A stretch of 64,000 nt of DNA. Origin: Acanthochlamys bracteata. Its lineage: Eukaryota > Streptophyta > Magnoliopsida > Pandanales > Velloziaceae. Below the pieces are notes generated by a model. The model saw only the letters and a program-made list of their open reading frames with translations. It had not been told where the DNA came from and made no database searches. Below, piece after piece: positions 22,947 to 37,100 of this stretch (positions within the stretch are counted from its first letter, which is position 1; every line of letters starts with the position of its first letter). Position numbers and translations under genes: made by a program. The stretch covers positions 1,488,001-1,552,000 of the forward strand of contig CM034137.1 of assembly GCA_019914995.1 (NCBI GenBank), in the 5' to 3' direction.

Positions 22947-24847
22947 ACAAGCCCTGCGCAAATCGAGAAATTTGTATTCTTAACTGTTTGCAACTCTCCT
23001 GCCCTTCTCTTCAACATGTATTGTTGAGTATTCTTTGTCCAGTGCTCTTGTGTATATCTGTAAAAGAAATCGTTATGCAGCCATATATCCAATTATTTTA
23101 TACTGTGTGCGTGTATCAAAAGAATTATTGGACGGCCTTTATAAAATATTTCCTCCTAAAGAATCTTTTGAAAATTATTAATTTCTGGACTACTGCTGGA
23201 TGTTTATTGTGTTACACATCAATCAGATAATGTGGCTTTGTGGTGCATTGAACTCATTGTGCATAATTTAAAACGAACAAACCGAAAAGGTGTTGAAAAG
23301 CAACAGCATGAAATACAGCTTTCGATATATAGATGGATTCATATGTGTCCAACTCTTATATAAATTTCTCCAGCAAGCAATTAGGGAGAAAGGCAACGAG
23401 CGACTTAAACGGATATTCTTGTTGTGCAGGCTCTCATGGTTTTGCAGATTGCTCTCCACCATTTTTTATTCTAGTTTTAGATAAAAATTTCTAACAGTTA
23501 TTAGTAGCATTGGTTACTGAATATATGAATGAAGCAATGTATGATACTTTGTTCATTCCCAGGCTTTTTTGGTATTCACTTGGGAATTTTTAATATGCTA
23601 TCAATGGAACTTATGCCATGTTATTGATCTTGTCTCTCTCCTTCCGGGAGCGTTTGAAAATGCTTTTAAAAATATTTTTTATTTTTTATTTTTAAAAATA
23701 ATTAATAATAAAATCTTACAAAATAAAATATTTTTATATTTTAATTTTTAAATAAAATAATATAAAATAATTTAAAATTTTTATTTAAAAATATGAAATG
23801 AAATGAAACAAACTTCCTAACGAAATGTCTGAGTTGTTTATTAGTATCTGCAAGTATATATAAAACGAAATTTAATTAAACCAATTCCGATTCAATTTAG
23901 AACCGGAGAAATTTTAAAAGATGTTTTGAATCTTCTGTACGCAAATGTTACAGGAGTACTCGTGGTTGTGAAAAGCTCTTAGTTTATTTTGGTTCCGAAA
24001 TACCTATGAAATCAGCTTAAACATTTTTTGGTTCCGAAAAGCTCTGGTTGTTCTTTGATGAATTCATAGCTTTGGTATGCATTTGAGCTGCATATTTTTG
24101 TTGGATACGTCTTTGTTCTTTGATGTTAACTGGCTCCAAAGAGATCCATGTGAATAGCTAAATGAACTTAGGATACAAATGTTGCAGGTTTTGAAGAAGC
24201 ATGGATAACAGAAGAAAATCCTTTCTATTCTCCGGTGGAACTTTCCTAAAAAATTGCAGCAAGATTGCTGGCCACTGCTTGTACCGGTACGTTCTTCTGA
24301 ATTCTGAAAATTTTAACTCATTTTTAAACTAAAATTTAAATTAACCTTTTCGATCAAAAACTTTTTTAAAATTTAATTTTTAAAATTAAAATTATATTTT
24401 AAACTCATTCTTAATATACAAAATATAAATATTTACTCTTTATTAAACTCTTTTTTAACTTTAAATTTATTTTTTAAAATAAATTTATAAAATAAATTTA
24501 ATAAAAAGATAAACACCGGTAACAGTGTGTTTGTCAAGAAAATAAATTCAATAAATTTGAGATTTTAGAAAATCAATTTAAAAAATTAAATTAAAAATTT
24601 TTAATTAAAAAATTTATTCTAAAGTTTATTATTTATATTAAAAAAATTTGTGATGACAATAAACACACATTAAAATCTCTGCACACGCTTACTAGCTAAA
24701 TTGCAGCCCACCATTCTCTTGTATGTAATGAGAGTCCGGCACGTGAGCAGAAAACTTTCGTATACCTGTTTCACTCAATACTCCACTATTCCATTCTTCC
24801 CTCCGACGCTTTTTAAACCCAAAATCTCACTCAACATTTTTCGTTTG
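22947..24847. other. intergenic region between Aurora and the RadA-like gene
   Basis: The first several hundred bases are the Aurora 3' side. AT-rich blocks occupy 23649-23820 and 24290-24680; the second ends with words GTGTGTTT (24525) and AAACACAC (24661) in inverted orientation, as in a small foldback element. The promoter and leader of the RadA-like gene precede 24848. No other gene seen. Confidence 0.55.
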
Positions 24848-27800
24848 ATGCAAAATCTCCATTACCATCAGATCACAATGCAATCTCTCCGCCATCTCCT
24901 TCACCACCGCTACAGAAGCAACAACACCATAACAAATTTCAGTTTCAATGTACTCCGGTTCAATCCCGATAACCAATTTCTCCGATCGATCAGTTGGCGA
25001 TTTCTCTCTTCTTCTTCTTCTTCTTCGCCAAATCATTCGATTTCTTCTGCCGGAGCCTCTTGGAATAGTCACGATCCAATCACCACCGACCAGATCGAAA
25101 TCGATGAGGAATCTAAGGTAGAAGAAGAAGAAGTTAACCTGCCTTCGATTAGAGCTCGGGGATCAGCTGCGGCGTGGGCGAGTTTGTCGAGGCGAAGGGG
25201 AGGGAAAGGGAAGACGACGATGTCGTGGGTTTGCGAGAACTGTGGAGCAACGCCGGGTCAGTGGTGGGGAGCTTGTCCAACGTGTGGTGCTCCGGGGTCT
25301 GTGAAGCTGTATAAAGAGTCCGCAGTGGAGCAGGGAAGCAATAGAGTGCGCGGAGCGGAGGTTTCAGAGGCGGTTGTTCGGTCGTGGTTGCCGCAGAGCC
25401 AGGAGGAGTCTGTGCCTCGAAGCCTAACGGAGGTCAATCGAAACCGGAATAAGTCCAACTGGCGAATCCTGTTGTGAGTGTTAGTTTCGTCCTTCTACTT
25501 GTCTTCATCAGTAGCATAACCTTGTAGTGTTGTTTGGTTTTATTAAAGTACTGAATTAATTTCGCTTGATCTTTTGAGTGCAAAATTTATGTTTTTCAAG
25601 TGAGCTGTAGTGCATTGCATGAAAAACAGCTCGTTAATGCCTGCACATTACTTGTGTTACCAACACATTGACATCAATGTTCTCCATCTGTTATCAAGTT
25701 ATCACTGATCTAGTGGATTTGTTGCTTATGCCCGGATGGTATATATCAACAGGTCTGGTCAATTTGGGATTGAGGTTGCAAGGGTGCTTGGAGGTGGTCT
25801 TGTACCAGGTATCGATCAGAAATACTCTTATTGTTTCTCAGTGCATCAAATAATTTATAACATAGATAATTAGGAGTGGTTTGACTAACTTATTATACGA
25901 TCTAGTAAAAGGACTACGGAATAAAGCTATAAGAAGTGGCTTTACTGTAGGAACTAGCTAAAGTGCTGCGAGCTCACTGTCAATTCCACTTGAGGCATGA
26001 CTATTGTCTAGCTTCCAAGCACATTAGAACTTCTTTTTTTCTTCTTAAAGGAGACTTCACTTGTTGCGATAAAGTGCGGTTTAGAGAAAAATACACTCGT
26101 TTGGCTTACCATTTTAAGTTTTGATTCAAGAACTTTTGGGGTGTCATGCAAAGTAAACATGGTTCAAACATTTCTTTATTCAACAGTGTGAAGGGTAGAC
26201 TTCAACTGTTGCTTATAAATTGCAAGAGAAACTTTTTAAGGGTTTGATTTCTGTAGGTTCTTTGGTTTTGATTGGTGGTGATCCAGGTGTCGGCAAAAGT
26301 ACTTTAGTATTGCAGGTACATATTTCATCTAAGATATGTTAGCTTTTGAATAATCTAGATCTGCCCACCCTTAACTTTTGTCACAGCAGTAACTTTCTAG
26401 GTTTAATGTCAGTAGTATTTTGTAGATATTTTAATTCTTTTTTCTTGGTATAAAGGTCGCAGCGGTTATAGCTGAAGGACATCCTCCAAAGGATCCTGGT
26501 ACAGTTATTTATGTCTCTGGTGAAGAGGTTAGTTATGACTTCTGGATATGCTGCCTGAAACTTGCTCAACTCTTGTAGTTGAACTTTGATGCTGTGAGCC
26601 TTGACTTTTTTTTTCCACTTTCATCTTTTTCTACTTAAGAAGTAGTAGTTGGTAATATCATCACTTTTGCGTGTGTCTTTACACATGTTGCACTTTAATT
26701 TTGTTGTGTGCCTTTGTGTGCTTTGCTCTAGAATTTGAACGTTTCTCGTTTAGAAATTCCTATTACTCTTTTCTTAATACAAATGGCTTTTTTCCCATCT
26801 TTAGAGTATTGAACAAATAGGGAGCAGGGCTGATCGCATGAGAATCACAACTTCAAATCTTTTCTTGTACTCAAGCACAGATATTGAGGTACATAGTTTG
26901 CTATGCTGTTCTCATTTTGTATTGTCACCAAATGTGTGGAATTTCAATCAAAAATTTGTCTCTATCGTTGTTTTGTTCTTTACTATCTAATTGCAATATG
27001 CCATATATTAAGTGCAATCATGAATATTGCCTCAAAGCTATTTATTGGAGTTGGAGATAAATATTTTTTGTATGTAGATCCTTATACTGGTAGGAATCTT
27101 CATTTTAGAATTTCAAGATCCTTAATGCTACCCTCATTTGAATGCTGTTTAGACTTGCATCTTATCAATCAATTAAACTTATCTTCCTACGAACCATACA
27201 ATGTGTTCTTCATGAAACCTACCAACACACCAACTTAAAACATAACATGATTCTAATGGCAGTGTCTCTTTTACCTTTTTTGTAATTAGAATGATAGGCT
27301 GCCACAGAACTATCTTGCTACTTTTAGGATTGGATAGGAGCATCTCTCCAAGAAAATTAGTTCTTATTCCAACTTTGTTCCAAGCCTTTGATTATATTTT
27401 GTTTCAGGACATTTTGGATAAAATTCAGGCACTATCGCCACATGCTCTTATTATCGATTCCATTCAAACAGTCTACTTGAAAGGAGTGACTGGAAGTGCT
27501 GGGAGCGTCATGCAAGTTAATCTTCTTCTCGAGGCCTCAATTTGATAACTGGCATCTAGTTAGAAAAAATCACTTTGCTTTCATTTTCGAAGATGTTATG
27601 ATGATGTTTTTCCTTGGGTGTTTCGGAATATTCAACAGGTTAAGGAGTGCACCTCAGCTCTGCTGCGTTTTGCTAAGCAGACCAAGATTCCAGTGCTTTT
27701 GGTGAGTTTTCTAATACAAATTGTTGTTAATACAAGAATAGGTATCACTGTATTTCATAACAAGAGATATTATTGCCAAATTGAGATTAAATAATTAACT

Positions 27801-28040
27801 AAAAAGGTTCTTACTTGTCATGTTAATTCTAATCTCTATCTTGTCTAGTGGTTCATAATTACAGGATATCGTGCTAATAAGTATTAGATATGTGAAAGGG
27901 CAAACAGATTAAAACTATTTTGTAAGTGGTACCAACTAGTATTCATTCTCTTCTCATTGCACTACTCTCTTATCCAGATTAACCCCTATATGACACCGAT
28001 AACCTGATTTATTTGTTCTTATAGGTTTTAATAAATATTT

Positions 28041-28077
<37 letters not shown>

Positions 28078-31000
28078 GTGCGCATCCATTTCTGTTGTTC
28101 TTGGAACATATGGAGTTGATGTTAGATGAAGTGCTAGGACTTTTGCATATATTATGTGAGGGTGTCCTATTAGTATTTTTCTCTTGCTTTCTACTGGCTT
28201 GCAAGTAATAAGATGGAAATTACATAGCAGTTGACATCCATATTTGGATTTAATGTCGATGTGTCCTAGTGTCTGTCTTTTGGTCTTAACTTCAGAGCTC
28301 ATGTTCAATTTATGTCATGTATTTCAGATTGGTCATGTCACTAAAACAGGAGATCTTGCTGGACCTCGTATGTTAGAGCACATTGTGGACACAGTTCTAT
28401 ATATGGAAGTAAGTTCTTGTCGGCCTTTATATGTTGAGAAGAATTTGAAATTGCATACGACAGTACATTTGTCTTACGGTCTTCTATATATAGAACTAAT
28501 TGAATGTTTGAAAATGGTAGTCTTCCATCATCTAATACTCATGTTTGACCTGCAAAGAAACTACTCTAGTAGGCAGAATTCTGTAATCCCTAAAATAACC
28601 GTATAGGTCTTCATCAAGATGGACGGTGTTGAATACCCTTGTTCGGTATTAGTTTAATTTGTAGGTTGCCTGTTTTATATTCTAAAATCTTTTTATGTAT
28701 CCCTTCAGTTTCATCTACATCTTAAAATGTACATGATATGTTATTTAATAATTATCCCTTAAGAAGTTACTTTGAATTCAGCATAACATTTTTTTTATTA
28801 AATATTTAGAAGATAAATACTTGGAGTACTCCCTTAAGTACTTCCTTTATGTATTAAGATTTTGTTGTACGCTTGGGAGGGGATGTGACATAACACCTCC
28901 TCCATCAAACAAGTTATGATGGAGGGTGGATTTGAAGGAAGGTTTGCACTAGAAGGTATTTGAGGGAGTGCCTGCAGTTTCATTTCCTTACAAAATCTTA
29001 ATGTTGGAATCTAGGAACAATAACACATTTTTAAATACCAATGATAATTTTGATTAATTTCTACCTTCTGCTTTCTACGGAACTTGTAGAAAATTATTAA
29101 TGTCTAGAATGTTTGTGAAACAATCAGCTAACTTGAGTGTGATTTCTATGTAATTTGTAATTTATTACACCAGAATAACCATTTATTTTACAATTTAAGA
29201 GTGTCCTTGTAACTTTATTGTGTGTACTTCCTCAGGGTGAGAGATACTCATCTCATAGGTTACTCCGCTCTGTGAAAAACCGCTTTGGATCAACAGATGA
29301 AGTATTCAGATCATTCCTTTTTATATTTCTTCACTGCGTTTAATGTTGTTTGGTTCACATGCTTACTTTCTGTGTAAAATTAATGCTTTGCTTCAAGTAT
29401 TGCGTGTGTCCTTAAAACATCTGGTTGTTTCCCATATTGGTTACTGAAAAGTTTCAAATATTTTTGGTACTTGGATTATTTTGCAAACAGACATTGGTTT
29501 AAGGCACTGATGACTCAAAGTGCAGTATGACTAATTTTTTTCTGGGCCTTCCTGTTAGTAGGATAGGGAGTCGCAACAATTATACTTGGTTTGTATATGC
29601 CGGTCATCCTATGTTATTGTTATATATAAGATAAGTTTGTATGTAGATAATTGGAGACAATTAGAATTCTTAGATTTGTAAGCAAAGTGGTTCACAGACT
29701 TCAGAACCCTAAGTAGCTGAAGATCAAAACCATGCCCTTCTTTGCTCGTGCTTGCCCTCCCGTGGAAGAGTACAAGTAGGAGATTTGGGTGCAGCTCATA
29801 CACTCCCATATGAACTTCTGTTGTGGTGCTGATTTAGATTTTCATCTTGGAATTCATTCACCAGCCAAAAATTCAGTATCAAATGCAGCAGTTAGTTCCT
29901 TCACAATAAAACTTGCTATTAATTTATAAAAAGATTTAGTGCTTTCAGTAACATTTAGCTCTAAAAGGTTACATCCTTTCCCTAAAGTAAAAGCCATTAA
30001 CTCAAAATGGAAAAGAAATTTCCCTTCCCACTTTGGCAGGAAATGGAGAGCTTGTCTTTGTACATGATACCTGGTGGTCTATAAAAGTGAAAGAGCTGGC
30101 TGTTAAAGTTTTTAGTATGGAAAGGCAGCAAAAGCTTTAAGCAACTGCCAGATCATGTGGAACGGCTGCAGAAGGTAGAAACAGATATTGAAACAATAAG
30201 CAATTACTGCAAGAATATGGACAAACTGAGCGCACTCTAGGTATATCCTTTATCTAGATACTTATGCTGAAGCTAGAACATTTTGTTTTCAGATTTACGT
30301 GGAGGTGTGAAGGGGTATAGTAAAAAACTAAAGACTACACTTGCTAACCAATGTTGCTTTCTTAATTTCCTTTGATTTACTATAGTTGAGTTATGATACC
30401 TGGCACTTGGTTTAAATCTATTTTCATAATTCTCGTTAGATAATGCTGGTGAGATCCACTTTTGACTGCCAAATAGCATGAGAGTTAATCTTTGGCATAA
30501 TAAACTTTGTTGTCCTACTGTTAGCTTGGAGTATTTGAAATGTCAGAGTCTGGATTGCAAGCTGTCTCAAATCCTAGTGAGATCTTTTTAAGTGAAAATT
30601 ACTCAAGCTCAGAGATATTGGCTGGTCTTGCTGTTGCTGTGATTATGGATGGCTCTCGAGCATTTGTCATTGAAATCCAGGTACTTAACAGCTCTTATTT
30701 ACTCATCAATAGAGCACTTTCTTCGGCTTAATTTGTTTTCAACATTTTAATCTTCTTCAAGGATCTGTGCATGTTCTTGTATTATAGACTTGTTAATCAC
30801 CTTTTCCTATTTTCAGGCATTATGTGTATCTGCACAATCTGTCACCAAACAAATTAATGGGATGAAAGAGAGCAGAGCTGGCATGATAATTGCTGTAAGG
30901 GACTTATAACTATGATTGTGCATCTCTAATTATGTCATATGTGTGATGTAGTTCAAGTCTGATAGGAAATGTTTTAGAAGTTGACTAGTAACTGGTCCAA

Positions 31001-33350
31001 CAGGGGTGATATATACCATCTATTTCTGCTGTCTCCATTATAAAAAGCATTTCATTTTATTGTGGCCCTTTCTCCATATCTTTCAGTAACTGACTTCTCT
31101 ATTGTTTTGTTTCCAAAGGTTCTTATGAAGCAAGCAGGCCTAAAACTCCAAGATACTGTAAGAATTTCTGTAATCTCTTGTGCTTATCTGGATATCATTT
31201 TGCTATAAACCTACTACTGCTACTTGTATATACTTTAGGTAAAAGGTATTTCTCATGGATAATATTGAATTTGGTGCAAGAAATGTAACTTGATTGTGTG
31301 GGGCATCTGGAGAGCTGACTTTTTTTATTCGCTATGGGAAAGCTGATAGTGTTACTCTTACATTTTACTCAATGCATGAACCTCTGGCCTTAAGTTCAAA
31401 TGATTGAGTGAGGGATAACTAGCTTGATTGGCTTACCCTAAGTCATTGATATGCCATTCTGAAACTAATAAACCATATATCTGTACTTCCAAAGCAGCCA
31501 TCACTTCCCTTTTGGTGCAACCTATTTATGCACATTATAAAATACAAGGTTGTACTAAGTTGAAAACAGTTATAGGTGAGAAAGCAAGGTCATATACTGT
31601 AGAGCTATTAAACTAAACCATGGCAACTTTGTGCTCGATTATGTTCTAGCTTTTAGGATAGATGAAGGTTGAGAAAATTTTATTTTATTTTTTGTTTTTC
31701 TTACCTCTTCCCCTACCTAGTCGGATCTATGAGTTACATGCCAAATGTATATAACTTGTTTAAACTGATGAGAGTTTCTCATTTCTTAACTTTCTTTTGT
31801 TTAAGGACTGTTGTATATATTACAGACTTCTAAGGATATTTTAGTAGCTTGCTGCTAATTCTGCTTTCTTTCAACAGGCTGTTTTCCTGAATGTTGTCAG
31901 TGGATTTAACTTATCAGAAACAGCAGGGGATCTTGCTGTGTCAGCTGCTATCTGCAGCAGGTAAACATGCCCTTTTGTAGGTAATGCTATTTTGCTCGTG
32001 ACGTTGAGTATCAGCATTTAAGTACACAATGAATTAAGCTTTGTGCTTAGTCTTGGTCAACTGGTTGCTTTCTTGTTGCCCGAGTTCATACTGCTGTTTA
32101 GAATGCATGTGTTAATTTGGACTCTTCCTGGGTGACAATGCACAAATTTTAATTCTTTTGGATCATATAGATGATATATTTGCTCTATTAAATATTATGG
32201 GTACCTTTTGAATACCACATTTATTAATACATTCTTTTATTGTATGAGGGAACTTAGGATGGGATGAGATACAAGCCTTACGATGGGTGTTTGAAGATAA
32301 AAAAGTGTACTTGAATAAAGGGGTATATAAGAGGGCACCCAGAATTCTTGAAGGAAACCCTTAAAAGGACCTTCTTATAGTGTCCTCTTTGTAGATTTGA
32401 TTTTGATAGGGCATAATGAATGAATGTATCCATTAAGCCATTCCCATGTGGCATGAGGATGGTGGCAATGGTCGTTCTGATGTTTGCCACTTTCATCACT
32501 TATTTAAAGTTTTCATTTTAGCAAATTGACCCATATGTTCTGCGAGCTTTCAGGTCCAATTACACGTGCTTAGTGTTATTAGTTTCACTAGTTAGATATG
32601 ATGATTTTATAATATATTTATAGGCATATTTTTACCTGTTATAATTTCTGATATGCATCTGCTTGTAGTTTCTTGGAGACTCCAATTCCCAAAGATGTTG
32701 CCTTCATTGGCGAGGTGGGCTTGGGTGGCGAAATTCGTGCTGTGAGTCAAATTATTCCTTAGCATATATTCCTGTCTTTGAACTGATACGTTAAAAAATA
32801 GGCATTCGTCTTTCTTCATTTTTACTTTTGAATTTAGACGAGATTCTTTCCAGCTGTAGGGACTCCAGGTTTAGTCCTTCCTTGTGCTGAGCTGTGGATC
32901 TTATAGCTGAATTGCTTTTCCTTTGCATTTTGCTAAAATTTTGCCATTAAAATCTTGATAAACTGCAATATGGCATTTGATCTAAACTTATACTGCACTA
33001 TATCCAGAATCCGAAATTAGTAATACTCCACATAATTTCATTTACTTCCAAAAAAAATGATTTTTGCACAAGCTTTTCCCTATTCCTATTCATCAGTTTC
33101 TTATCATCTGTATATGTGAAAACTGATCCAGCTGGTCTAACTTGACATATATTTTATTTTCGGTAATGATTTGAAGGCCCCTAGAATGGATAAAAGGGTC
33201 ATGGCAATATCTAGATTGGGGTACAAGAGGTGCATTGTACCAAAGACTACAGAAAGGCTACTTTCAACTTTGAGCACAGAAGTTGAAATTTTGGGCTGTA
33301 GAAATCTCAAAGAAATGATATCTGTGGTTTTTGCAGCAGAAGGTCGATAG
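24848..33350 (+). CDS. RadA/Sms-like organellar DNA repair ATPase
   Basis: This is the plant RadA-like protein, a RecA-related ATPase for branch migration in recombination, expected in chloroplasts or mitochondria. Fifteen exons join in phase to 605 residues: 24848-25473, 25753-25808, 26257-26315, 26456-26527, 26805-26888, 27408-27515, 27639-27701, 28328-28408, 29236-29301, 30525-30680, 30817-30894, 31119-31157, 31878-31960, 32669-32741, 33177-33350. The N-terminus is Ser/Arg-rich, like a transit peptide. A four-Cys zinc finger (CENCG, CPTCG) lies at about 127-147, Walker [10 protein letters not shown] near 233-241, Walker B ALIIDSIQ, and the RadA hallmark KNRFG near 397-401. A Lon-like C-terminal domain ends the protein ([12 protein letters not shown]). 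In-frame ATGs also occur at 24728 and 24878; 24848 or 24878 gives the most typical presequence. The gene is long because of introns up to 1.2 kb. Confidence 0.93.
25006..25026 (+). repeat. TCT trinucleotide run in the RadA-like presequence
   Basis: A run of TCT/CTT triplets encodes consecutive serines in the predicted transit peptide. The unit is a codon, so length changes stay in frame. Confidence 0.8.
28042..28074 (+). repeat. (CT)n microsatellite
   Basis: A pure CT array of about 33 bases in the seventh intron of the RadA-like gene, mid-intron and away from both splice sites. Confidence 0.96.
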
Positions 33351-34107
33351 ATCATTTTTGTTTAACATATAGAAAGAGTGGCTCAAAGAATCTGCTATCA
33401 GCTTGCAATATGCATATTGATACCATGCTTCTGGCGTGCCAAATTTTGTAAGGAGCACCTGCAGGTTGCAGCTGAACAGGAAAATTGGTAGCAATGTGTA
33501 AAATATGGATTTCATGTGGGAAGGAGGAATTTGTTATGAGCTTTTGTTCTGGATGTATGCTTAGGTATCGTGTGTTCGCATGGCTGTGCTAGCAGTTTCA
33601 TCTCCCGAATGCGTAACATGTACCAGCTGAATTCCAGATTTGTTTAGCCATAAGATCATTGATGTACATATATCAAGTAGTATTATATTGGTCTTACCAT
33701 ATGATCTCTCATATAAATGATTAGCTATACCATCAACTATCAAGAGTCCTCACTATGCAGATACACTTGAGACAAGTTGAGAATCGATGATTTCTGTATT
33801 ATTACCCATAGGACCAAGTGCAAAGCTTAACACGATCAAGATTGCATAGAACGGGTTATTATCATCACGACAAGAAATTGTACATTGAGAGTAACATACC
33901 ATCTAACTGAGCAAAATCAGCCTATAAAAGAAAGATGGATCTTGACAGAAACATCTCAAGGTATTATAAATAACAATAAATAGAGAGAGAGGGAGATAGA
34001 GGAGAAGAAGAGAAGGGTGAAAAAATAATCAACAACGAACGATTAGACAGGGCATGCATCCTATAGACGACCTGTCTTTGTAATGTAGCGATGACGATGC
34101 AACCATC
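33351..34107. other. convergent 3' spacer, RadA-like gene and PFK
   Basis: Both neighbours end here, so the 757 bases are expected to hold two 3' untranslated regions. A GA-rich run lies at 33979-34015. No gene or structured element recognised. Confidence 0.6.
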
Positions 34108-37100
34108 TCAACTTCTGGCACTACTCGGGCTGTTTTCATCTACACTCTCCACAGTCTTGCCATCATCTAGGCAATTTTCCCCATCTAGCAACTGTGTTGG
34201 AGGCTCACCTTCCTTCTTTGCCTCCTCTACATCTTTATTGCTAAGGAAGCTAGGTTGATTTGTAGAAGAGAGTAGCCTAGCCCACATTCTGTCAGTTATG
34301 ACAACCTTGTTCTGTGTCTCTGTTACCATCTGCAATATGGATTTTAGAAGCTTGTCATCCTCAGCTCTTGAAATTTCCAGAACCTGATGAACAAGATTTT
34401 ATGCAAAGTAAACAACAAAAATTTATACTCACATAAAATGGTATATATGCATGCCGTCCGTTAACAGGCCCGACTGTAAACCCTGTATATCCTGCCATTG
34501 CACCATGGATGGCGCTATGAGCCAACAACGTGCAGTACACATTGTCAGATGCGTTACCGGGAATTGCACGAATCATGTATGTAGGATCTGTGTCAAGGAA
34601 GACATGTTAGATTTTTGCATCTACGTTGTTATGATAACAAAATAGACTAGAATATGCTTAAAATTCACATACCTATATACTTGAGATTTATTATCTTCTG
34701 CTTGCTTGAAAAGTATTCCTAGATGAACAAAAAAGTAAACCAATTAACATTGGTATTAATCATCTAGGGGATAAAAGTTTGGCATTTAAAAGAACCTGAT
34801 GCTACCTTTATCCTCTGAGACAACCATAACCCAACATCAAGAAGGAGCTTATTTCCAGATGCATCTTTATGATCCATGGATTTCATACTTTCAGCAATGA
34901 CATCCTGTCCTGCACCCTCAGCGACAACAAGAACCATGTGGCCATTCTCCTTTAGCCTCTTTTCGACAAACTCAAAAAGGCCACCTTTGCCTTCCAGATA
35001 GAAAGGTGATTCAGGAATCAAACAGCAATCCTAGGGTGTATAAAACCAAGTGAGTTATCTTTTATAGATTGACTTCACACAATAAAACTATGAATAATTA
35101 TCTTACATACCACGTCTCGACTTGCAAGAGTAGCATACATTGCTATGAACCCTGTGGCAATAAAACTGAAGTTAAACAAAATCCATAAAAATATCTAAGA
35201 ATTACAATTACAAATAGGTATTCAAAATATATAAATATATAAAACTACAAATTATTTTTTAAAAAAAAACAAGAGTGGATGTGAAAGTGGGAATACAAGA
35301 TCTGTATAATAAGAGGTGAAATTATAGGGAGGGATTGCCCGGGTATTATATATCTCGGATGGGCTAAAATTGATACTAACCGCTGTAGCGACCCATTAGC
35401 TTGACAACTCCTATACCATTCTCAGCACTTTCTGCTTCTACATGGGCAGCATTGATAGCCCGTTGGGCCTCCTCAACAGCAGTGTCAAATCCGAAGGACT
35501 TGTCGATAACCTGGCTCACCATAAAGTTTAAACAAATCATTACTTATCAAGTGAGATGGAATCTAAAAACCATGAAACCAATCAGTGACATGGAATGCAA
35601 AATACCGCAATGTCATTGTCAATAGTCTTTGGAATGCCAACAACAGCAACTTTTAATCCGCGCCGTTGAATTTCCTACAAGATAAAGCATTAATTTATTA
35701 GGAAAAAAGCACAACTCAGTGAAAAGATCAGATACCCATGCTGCTTAAAAGCTAATGAACTGCATGGTTAACAGGTATATGGACAAATCTCCAAAATTAT
35801 ACATACGATAACATTTTACCTCAAAAATCACCGAGGCGCCTTTCTGAGTTCCATCTCCTCCAATTATATACACCTAAATGATAACAACTATACTCGATCA
35901 GGATCTATCTGTCCACAATATCATGTAAAGACAGCATGATAATTATTGATGGGCAACAAAGTAATATTATCGCTATACCTGATTAATACCCCTATCCTGA
36001 ATGCTATCAACAATCTTTGATGTGTCATGACCCCCTCGAGATGTTCCAAGGATGGTGCCTCCACGCTTGTGAATATCATTGACATTCTTGGCAGTCAAGG
36101 GAATAGTATTCTTAGCATAGAAGCCCCTATAACCACCCTACATGGTGTAGTGTAAGGTTCAGATCACAATGATTACGGAACAACATTAAAGAGCACTCCA
36201 CTTAAGCACTAAATCAAAAAGATGCAAGTATTTGAAGTTGGCAACACTGTACCTCAATTCCAAGTATCTTGGTGACACCATACATGTGAGATAAACCACA
36301 GACCAACTCTCTGATCACTGTGTTTAGTCCAGGGCAAAGGCCTCCACATGTAACTATACAAGCATGCACCTCGTCCAACTCAAAGTAAACCTGGAGTGAG
36401 TAAGAAAAGGTTATGGTGTCTCGCACTTGGTAAAAACGTCTGAAAGAGAGCTGCAAAACTGACCCTTTGGCGTGGCCCAGCACGTCTGAAGTGGGTCCCC
36501 CTTGGGCTAGATTTGTGGACCACAATCTAAAGCAAACATTAAAAAAAATGGAAGTACATTTTAGTACTCATACAAAACCATGCGAATAGAGGCATATTTT
36601 TCATGCTTGGAAGACAAACTTGGAAACAGAATATCCACATAGGTAGAAACAAATTGGAATATGAAAATTATTTTGATTGTGAGATATGGAACCAAACTGA
36701 CCTTCTGAGCAACAGTATCATCCATATTAACAAAATACTGCCTGCAAAAGGGGGAAAAGATACAGTTGGCGATTGAAGAGAAACCTCTAGAAAATAGTTC
36801 TAACAAACAGCAAAGCTTCCTGAGCAACTGACAAGCACTCCCATAAAATATTCAAAGGAAATGAACATACTTAACGACCGCATAAGCTGGGTTGTCCTGC
36901 AGCGGATTTGGATAAGTCTGCCAACATAAGATACACAAAGTCAGAGTCTGATAGCAAAGCCTCAACATAGATTAGCAAAGATCCTGCCAACCTCAAATAG
37001 AAGCATATACTAACATGGACAGCCAGCGATTAACCAACACAAGCAGCTATAGGCATGGACATCAATAAACAGCTCTATACTGAGTGTATTTATAGTGTTC

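Noticed and set aside
24525-24668. Possible MITE with GTGTGTTT / AAACACAC ends
   Set aside because: Only 8 bp match and flanking bases (CGGTAACA and ATTAAAAT) show no target duplication; kept only as a note in the spacer.
33979-34015. GA-rich run between the RadA-like gene and PFK
   Set aside because: Short, impure and in a 3' region; no evidence of function.
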